From: Brochothrix campestris
Lineage (GTDB): Bacteria; Bacillota; Bacilli; Lactobacillales; Listeriaceae
Assembly: GCF_046058945.1 (NCBI RefSeq)
Contig: NZ_CP175511.1
Span: forward strand, 1,488,001 to 1,552,000
DNA length: 64,000 bases
Direction of reading: 5' to 3'
Positions 59,235 through 64,000 of the stretch are shown piece after piece (positions within the stretch are counted from its first letter, which is position 1; every line of letters begins with the position of its first letter). A program made the translations under genes and the position numbers. Under the pieces are notes generated by a model. The model did not search any database. It saw nothing but the letters and a program-made list of their open reading frames with translations, and was not told the origin of the DNA.

Positions 59235-60257
59235 CTAGTTAACTTTAACAATCCAATCGGCTGGTGCTTCTACATCACCGTATTGGATACCAACGAGCTC
59301 ATCGTATAATCTTTTTGTAATCGGACCAACCTCAGTCTCAGAATAAAAGACATGGAAATCATCGCCATGTTGGATGCCGCCAATTGGAGAAATAACAGCC
59401 GCTGTCCCACAGGCACCTGCTTCTTTGAATTCTGCTAAGTCAGCAATTGCAACCTTACGCTCAGTTGCTTTTAACCCAAGACGATGCTCTGCTAAATAAA
59501 GCAACGAATATTTTGTAATACTCGGTAAAATCGATGGCGATAACGGGGTCACAAATTCATCGTTTGCCGTAATACCGAAGAAGTTAGCGGCACCGACTTC
59601 TTCAATGTAAGTGTGGGTCGCAGGATCCAAGTAAATCGCATCACTGAATTTGCGCTCATGTGCTTCTTTACCCGCAATAAAACTAGCTGCATAATTACCA
59701 CCCACTTTAGCAGCACCAGTCCCATTAGGAGCAGCACGGTCATAGCTTGATACAACAAAATTAGTCGGAGTTAAACCACCTGCAAAATAAGGGCCCACTG
59801 GCATGCAGAAGATTGAGAAGATATATTCTGAAGCTGGGCTCACACCGATATTGTCACCGACACCAATTAAGTAGGGACGGAGATAAAGTGAGCCTCCTGT
59901 GCCATACGGTGGAATGTATGCTTCATTTGCTTTTACTACCGCACGACAGGCTTCAACAAATACGTCTGTTGGTACTTCTGGCATTAATAAACGCTGACAG
60001 CTTTGTTGCATACGAACAGCATTTCGATCTGGTCGGAATAAATTAATCGAACCATCTTTGCAACGGTATGCCTTTAAGCCCTCGAAACATTGTTGACCAT
60101 AATGCAAAGCCGGCGATCCTTCAGAAATCGTCACGGTGTTGTCGCTTGTGAGTTCACCAGCATCCCATTGTCCGTCTTTATAGTTCGATCGGAAACGGTA
60201 GTCTGTTTTAATATAGTTAAATCCTAGATTGTTAAAATCAATGTCTTTTGCACTCAT
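59235..60257 (-). CDS. ilvE: Branched-chain amino-acid aminotransferase
   Basis: A 340-residue fold-type IV PLP enzyme. It has ALHYGQQCFEGLKAYR, LYLRPYLIG, the Schiff-base lysine in GAAKVGGNYAASF, YIEEVGAANFFGI and CGTAAVISPIG. It makes or degrades Leu, Ile and Val by exchange with 2-oxoglutarate; in meat-spoilage bacteria this step leads to malodorous branched acids (known for such species, not shown here). GGTGGGG precedes the ATG. No T-box was found upstream. It is monocistronic, with a terminator. Confidence 0.95.
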   Translation of the reverse strand: MSAKDIDFNNLGFNYIKTDYRFRSNYKDGQWDAGELTSDNTVTISEGSPALHYGQQCFEGLKAYRCKDGSINLFRPDRNAVRMQQSCQRLLMPEVPTDVFVEACRAVVKANEAYIPPYGTGGSLYLRPYLIGVGDNIGVSPASEYIFSIFCMPVGPYFAGGLTPTNFVVSSYDRAAPNGTGAAKVGGNYAASFIAGKEAHERKFSDAIYLDPATHTYIEEVGAANFFGITANDEFVTPLSPSILPSITKYSLLYLAEHRLGLKATERKVAIADLAEFKEAGACGTAAVISPIGGIQHGDDFHVFYSETEVGPITKRLYDELVGIQYGDVEAPADWIVKVN

Positions 60258-60523
60258 TGTAACCCCACCTTTATGTTTTAGCGATGATGTAGTGACGTCA
60301 TCGTCATTTTATTTAGTATAGCAAAAAAAAGGTCAAAATAACAGAAAATTCAAATTTATCCGCTGTTTAACTGAATCTCTGCTCACCTTGCTATTATACC
60401 TGTTATTACTAACAAATTCACGTCTTATCACAATTGGCGATTCTTCTTCTTTGTCCCTACTAATAAAGCCCACTAAAAAGTTTTTATCCCTCCTTAGCAA
60501 GGCTTATTTTTTCGATTTGCAAC

Positions 60524-61528
60524 TTAGTTTCGTTTGTTTTTGCGAACGATTACGAGCACTAATACCACTATAAGTGCGATAACGATTATCCCAACACTAA
60601 TTGTCAGTGTCCATGGGAAGGCTTGCTTTGGTGTAGTCGTTTGTTCTTCGTGTGCTGTGACAGCCTGACTCACGGTAAAGTCTTTGGTCAACTGCCATTT
60701 GTTATTCGTTTTATCACTCGCTGCTACCGTCAAGGTGTATTCGCCGTTTGAAAGTGCTCTCTTTTCCAAATCTATCGGCAATGAAAAAGCACTGTTAGGT
60801 GCCATTCCAAGTTGTTCTTTTTTCAATGTGACAATCGTTTTTTCACTGCCTTTTTTTGTTAGTTTCGCTTCAATTTTCAAGCCAGAGATGATGGCGGCCT
60901 GTGTATTTCGCAGTGTAGCTGCAATCAGTGTTTTATCATTTTTTTCGGTTGTTGCAATTGCATTCAACGCTAATTTAGGTATGATTTTTTTATCCGTATT
61001 ACTAATTTTCAATCCAATGACATATGAAAATTCATTTTTAATTTGTTGTTTCTCTTCGGTTTCATTCATTTGTTCGTCCTGTTTTTTCGCTATGTAAAAA
61101 CCGCCCAATAAAACACCATCAAATGACTCTTGTGGCATCTTAATTTGATAAGCCACTGTCTTTGTTTCATTGGCCTTTAAGGTGATTTGGGTTGGCCCTG
61201 TCACAAGCTCAGCAATCGCTACTTTCATTGATTTATCTTGTTTCACTTTACTTGCACTGTAATCGATAACGCCATTACTGTTTGTTGATGCGGTATTAAC
61301 CGCCGTTTTTAACGTGATTGCTTTCGCGGTATTATTGCTCATTTCAATTGCAATTTTTTGCTTGGCAGCCGGCTTAAGGCGCAAATCAAAATAACTCACA
61401 TCTGGATTGTTTTGAGTTGTTGGTAAAATTGCTTTAACATTAAATGCCATTGCATCAGCCTGCGTAACATAAGGCATTAAACTCGTGCATGCGAATACAA
61501 TAATAATACAACTAATAATTTTTTTCAT
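60524..61528 (-). CDS. DUF916/DUF3324 protein (WxL-interacting protein type), membrane anchored
   Basis: A 334-residue exported protein from the ATG at 61528 (GGAGG upstream); a 36-codon upward extension has no ribosome site. Signal peptide (about 1-25, ending TQADA). DUF916 domain (about 28-140) with FNVKAILPTTQNNPDVSYFDL, DUF3324 (about 150-285) with SFDGVLLGGFYI and KNEFSYVIGLKI, a C-terminal membrane helix (WTLTISVGIIVIALIVVLVL) and KNKRN tail. In enterococci and lactobacilli these proteins lie in clusters with WxL proteins and bind them at the cell wall. No WxL gene is in the window, so this one is an orphan here. Confidence 0.9.
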   Translation of the reverse strand: MKKIISCIIIVFACTSLMPYVTQADAMAFNVKAILPTTQNNPDVSYFDLRLKPAAKQKIAIEMSNNTAKAITLKTAVNTASTNSNGVIDYSASKVKQDKSMKVAIAELVTGPTQITLKANETKTVAYQIKMPQESFDGVLLGGFYIAKKQDEQMNETEEKQQIKNEFSYVIGLKISNTDKKIIPKLALNAIATTEKNDKTLIAATLRNTQAAIISGLKIEAKLTKKGSEKTIVTLKKEQLGMAPNSAFSLPIDLEKRALSNGEYTLTVAASDKTNNKWQLTKDFTVSQAVTAHEEQTTTPKQAFPWTLTISVGIIVIALIVVLVLVIVRKNKRN

Positions 61529-61653
61529 AACGTTCCTCCATTTATCGTTCGCTGTTTTAAACCGTTCTATTGTCGTTTCAATATAACAGTTCACTAGGGC
61601 TGTTGCAAACACATCAAGCTGATATGCCGTTCTCATTTTTGTCTTTTAAAATA

Positions 61654-61685
61654 CAAAAAAAGAAGCCCTACATAATTGTAGGGCT
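61654..61685 (-). terminator. Terminator after nrdF
   Basis: AGCCCTACA / TGTAGGGCT stem with a short loop and a T-run on the minus strand, directly after the nrdF stop. Confidence 0.85.
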
Positions 61686-61693
61686 GCAAACGT

Positions 61694-62659
61694 TTAGACG
61701 ATATCGTAATCACTATCAGACATTGATTCCACTTGACCGAGTAAATAGCCATTACCGACTTGCGAGAAGAAGTCATGGTTGTTCGTTCCTGTCGAAAGTC
61801 CATTCATTACGATTGGACTGACATCTTCGGCCGTATCAGGGAATAATGGGCTGAAACCGAGGTTTGCTAATGCTTTATTCGCATTGTAGCGTAAAAAGAC
61901 TTTAACATCTTCTGTCCAACCAATCTCATCATAGAGAGATTCGGTATACTTCACTTCGTTTTCATACAGTTCATAAAGGAAGGCGTACACCCAACCTTTG
62001 ATTTTTTCTTGCTCTGCTTCGGTAATTTCATTGAACGACAATTGGAATTTGTAGCCAATATACGTGCCGTGAACACTTTCATCACGGATGATTAATTTAA
62101 TAACTTCCGCAACGTTAGGCAACTTATTGTTACCTAAGAAATAAAGTGGTGTATAAAAACCAGAGTAGAATAGGAAGCTCTCCAGAAAAACGCTGGCAAT
62201 TTTTTGTTCGAACGGTGTCCCTGTTTGGTATACATCGTTGATCATGCCGGCTTTCTTTTGTAGAAATTCATTGGTGTTTGTCCATGCAAAGATTTCAGTA
62301 ATTTCTTTCGGAGTGTTTAACGTCGAAAAAATCGATGAATAACTTTTAGCATGAACAGATTCCATAAATTGGATATTGTTATAAACCGCTTCTTCATGCG
62401 GTGTACGAACAGATTGACGCAGCGCCGCCATCCCATCTTGTGATTGCAGCGTATCTAACAATGTTAAGCCACCAAAGACACGTTCAACCAAATGTTTTTC
62501 TGTTTCAGACAATGAGCGCCAGTCATCTAAATCATTAGAGATAGGAATACGCGTATCCAACCAAAATTGTTCAGTCACTTTTTCCCAGGTCTTTTTATCG
62601 AGAATGTCTTCAATCTCATTCCAGTTAATTGCTGTATAGGCTTGCTTGTTAGTTGTCAC
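61694..62659 (-). CDS. nrdF: Ribonucleoside-diphosphate reductase class Ib, beta subunit
   Basis: A 321-residue ferritin-like radical subunit. It opens AINWNEIEDILDKKTWEK, has RVFGGLTLLDTLQSQ, the metal-ligand helix NIQFMESVHAKSYSSIF, FLFYSGFYTPLYF and RDESVHGTYIGYKFQ. It holds the Mn- or Fe-tyrosyl radical that starts reduction of ribonucleotides in NrdE. It starts 30 bases downstream of nrdE. Confidence 0.96.
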   Translation of the reverse strand: MTTNKQAYTAINWNEIEDILDKKTWEKVTEQFWLDTRIPISNDLDDWRSLSETEKHLVERVFGGLTLLDTLQSQDGMAALRQSVRTPHEEAVYNNIQFMESVHAKSYSSIFSTLNTPKEITEIFAWTNTNEFLQKKAGMINDVYQTGTPFEQKIASVFLESFLFYSGFYTPLYFLGNNKLPNVAEVIKLIIRDESVHGTYIGYKFQLSFNEITEAEQEKIKGWVYAFLYELYENEVKYTESLYDEIGWTEDVKVFLRYNANKALANLGFSPLFPDTAEDVSPIVMNGLSTGTNNHDFFSQVGNGYLLGQVESMSDSDYDIV

Positions 62660-62689
62660 GAGTGTGAGCCCCTTTCTGTTTCGGATTGG

Positions 62690-64000
62690 TTAGATTGAGC
62701 AGCTTTCACACGTGTTACTGCCAACTTCTTCTGCATCATCTGTGTAAGTACGAATGTAGTACAGTGATTTAATGCCTTGACGGTGTGCATAATGACGTAA
62801 GATGGTTAAATCACGTGTTGTCTGTTTCTCACTTGATTTCCATTCATAAATGTCAGTTGACATCGTTGAGCGCATAAACAACGTAAGACTCATGCCTTGA
62901 TCGATGTGTTGTTGCGCTGTTGCATACACATCAATGACGCGACGCATGTCCATATCATAAGCAGATGTATAATACGGAATGGTTTCATCCGATAAATACG
63001 GTGCTGGATAATAGGTTTTACCTGTTTTCTTCTCTTGGCGCTCTTCGATGCGTTGCGTGATTGGGTGCAATGATGCACTCGTTTCGTTGACGTATGAAAT
63101 CGAGCCGTTTGGTGCGACTGCTAAACGGTTTTGGTTGTATAAACCACTCGCTTTAATCTCATCACGAAGTGTCGCCCAATCTTCAGCAGTCGGTACAAAG
63201 ATATCTTTAAAGATGTCTTTAACCTTGTCTGTTTCAGGTGCCCACGTTTCGTTGATGTATTTATCGAAGTAGCTACCACTTGCGTAATCTGATTTTTCAA
63301 ATCCGGCAAATGATTCCCCACGTTGTTTGGCAATGTTATTACTCTCAACAAGTGTCCAGTAATTCAACAACAAGAAGTAAATGTTCGTGAAATCAAGTGA
63401 TTCCTTCGAACCGTAGCTCATTTGATTCATCGCTAAGTAAGTGTGTAACCCCATCGCGCCTAAACCGATAGTATGAGCTAAATCGTTCCCGTGTTTAATT
63501 GATGGTACAGCGTCGATTGATGATGAGTCAGTCACAAACGTTAACGCACGTGTCATCGTCCGTACCGATTTACCAAAATCAGGTGATGCCATCAAGTTGA
63601 CAATGTTTGAAGAGCCGAGGTTACAACTAATGTCAGTACCTAATTCTTCAAACGTTTGGTCATCATTAATGACTGATGGTTTTTGCACTTGTAAGATTTC
63701 AGAGCAAAGATTACTCATCACGACTTTACCATCGATCGGGTTCGCTTTGTTGACTGTATCAATATTAATCACATACGGATACCCCGACTCTTGTTGGAGT
63801 TTCGAAATTTCAGTTTCTAACTCGCGGGCACGAATTTTTGATTTTTGAATTTCGGGGTTGTTTACGAGTGCTTCGTACTCGGCTGTAATATCAACGTATG
63901 AGAACGGACGGCCATAGACACGTTCGACATCGTAAGGACTGAATAAATACATAAAATCATCGTTGCGGGCCAATTCATAAAACTTATCTGGTACGACTAG
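62690..64000 (-). CDS. nrdE: Ribonucleoside-diphosphate reductase class Ib, alpha subunit, C-terminal part
   Basis: About 436 residues; the frame stays open to the window edge at 64000, so the N-terminal third is outside. The active-site region shows MSNLCSEILQV and CNLGSSNIVNLM, then NRLAVAPNGSISYVNETSAS and STDIYEWKSSEKQTTRDLT. The C-terminal CESCSI carries the redox cysteine pair that receives electrons from NrdH. A TTG at 63973 is an internal codon, not a start. It forms an operon with nrdF. Confidence 0.95.
   Translation of the reverse strand, partial: LVVPDKFYELARNDDFMYLFSPYDVERVYGRPFSYVDITAEYEALVNNPEIQKSKIRARELETEISKLQQESGYPYVINIDTVNKANPIDGKVVMSNLCSEILQVQKPSVINDDQTFEELGTDISCNLGSSNIVNLMASPDFGKSVRTMTRALTFVTDSSSIDAVPSIKHGNDLAHTIGLGAMGLHTYLAMNQMSYGSKESLDFTNIYFLLLNYWTLVESNNIAKQRGESFAGFEKSDYASGSYFDKYINETWAPETDKVKDIFKDIFVPTAEDWATLRDEIKASGLYNQNRLAVAPNGSISYVNETSASLHPITQRIEERQEKKTGKTYYPAPYLSDETIPYYTSAYDMDMRRVIDVYATAQQHIDQGMSLTLFMRSTMSTDIYEWKSSEKQTTRDLTILRHYAHRQGIKSLYYIRTYTDDAEEVGSNTCESCSI

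Noticed and set aside
60330..60473. 47-codon minus-strand ORF between DUF916 gene and ilvE
   Set aside because: The ribosome-site-like GGAGGG is too far from the GTG and the peptide has no recognisable character.
60258..60523. T-box leader upstream of ilvE
   Set aside because: No AGGGTGGNACCGCG-type sequence or terminator is present.
1..64000. CRISPR array or tRNA/rRNA genes
   Set aside because: No regularly spaced short direct repeats with unique spacers, and no cloverleaf or rRNA-like sequence, were seen; the only regular arrays are the 120-bp, 936-bp, 21-bp and 9-bp repeats described.

Overview
The window is AT-rich DNA from a low-GC Gram-positive bacterium, most likely a member of Listeriaceae and probably Brochothrix. 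That call rests on recalled gene order and was not searched. The right half runs ctp protease ... deoD-yozE-msrB-msrA-ypmS-ypmR-degV ... dfrA-thyA-nfuN-abcF-fhs ... mntR-cspD-rnhA-exonuclease-xpt, which closely resembles the Listeria chromosome around lmo1851-lmo1885. The LPXTG adhesin, the AA10 chitin-active oxygenase and the many PTS genes also fit. No rRNA, tRNA or CRISPR array was seen.

Left part (1-22 kb) is accessory metabolism, nearly all on the minus strand. It holds a partial MerR regulator, an ABC-F protein behind a probable ribosome-mediated attenuator, and an Mga/PRD-type regulator. Next is a three-gene membrane/lipid-type operon (DUF2177, DAK2-DegV fusion, DUF1295), followed by a remnant of a LapA-like gene. 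Then come a LysR regulator, a malX-malY pair with an RpiR regulator and a cre site, a stand-alone acylating aldehyde dehydrogenase, glycerate kinase with a novel beta-rich protein, a GNAT acetyltransferase, and an ascorbate-type PTS operon with its own PRD regulator and a cre site.

Middle part (21.5-42 kb) is the most plastic. A 1016-bp IS30-family element with a 5-bp target duplication sits in the remnant of an IS3-family transposase. It is followed by a secreted lytic polysaccharide monooxygenase and a 1619-residue LPXTG protein with about 16 Ig-like repeats, a 936-bp tandem duplication and a long Ser-Thr-Glu repeat. Then come a 14-TM efflux pump with a divergent TetR regulator, a CtpA protease, a nitroreductase and two paralogous YxlEFG-like ABC modules. 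One of those modules has a frameshifted permease, and the modules are separated by an acetate-uptake gene and a decayed IS3 orfA.

Right part (42-64 kb) is conserved core. It has a seven-gene operon degV-ypmR-ypmS-msrA-msrB-yozE-deoD and a folate/one-carbon operon fhs-abcF-nfuN-thyA-dfrA that ends in two small membrane-protein genes missed by ordinary ORF cut-offs. It also has hisJ, a glutaredoxin, mntR, cspD, rnhA, a 5'-3' exonuclease, xpt, ilvE, an orphan WxL-interacting-type protein and class Ib ribonucleotide reductase nrdE(partial)-nrdF.

The most unusual non-gene signal is a dispersed repeat family with four loci (about 12.4, 17.4, 46.8 and 56.5 kb). Units carry a hairpin with a TATTT-(N)-CC type loop and compensating stem changes, plus a Shine-Dalgarno-like GGAGGAA box. 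At 46.76 kb the units are in tandem with an exact 120-bp period.
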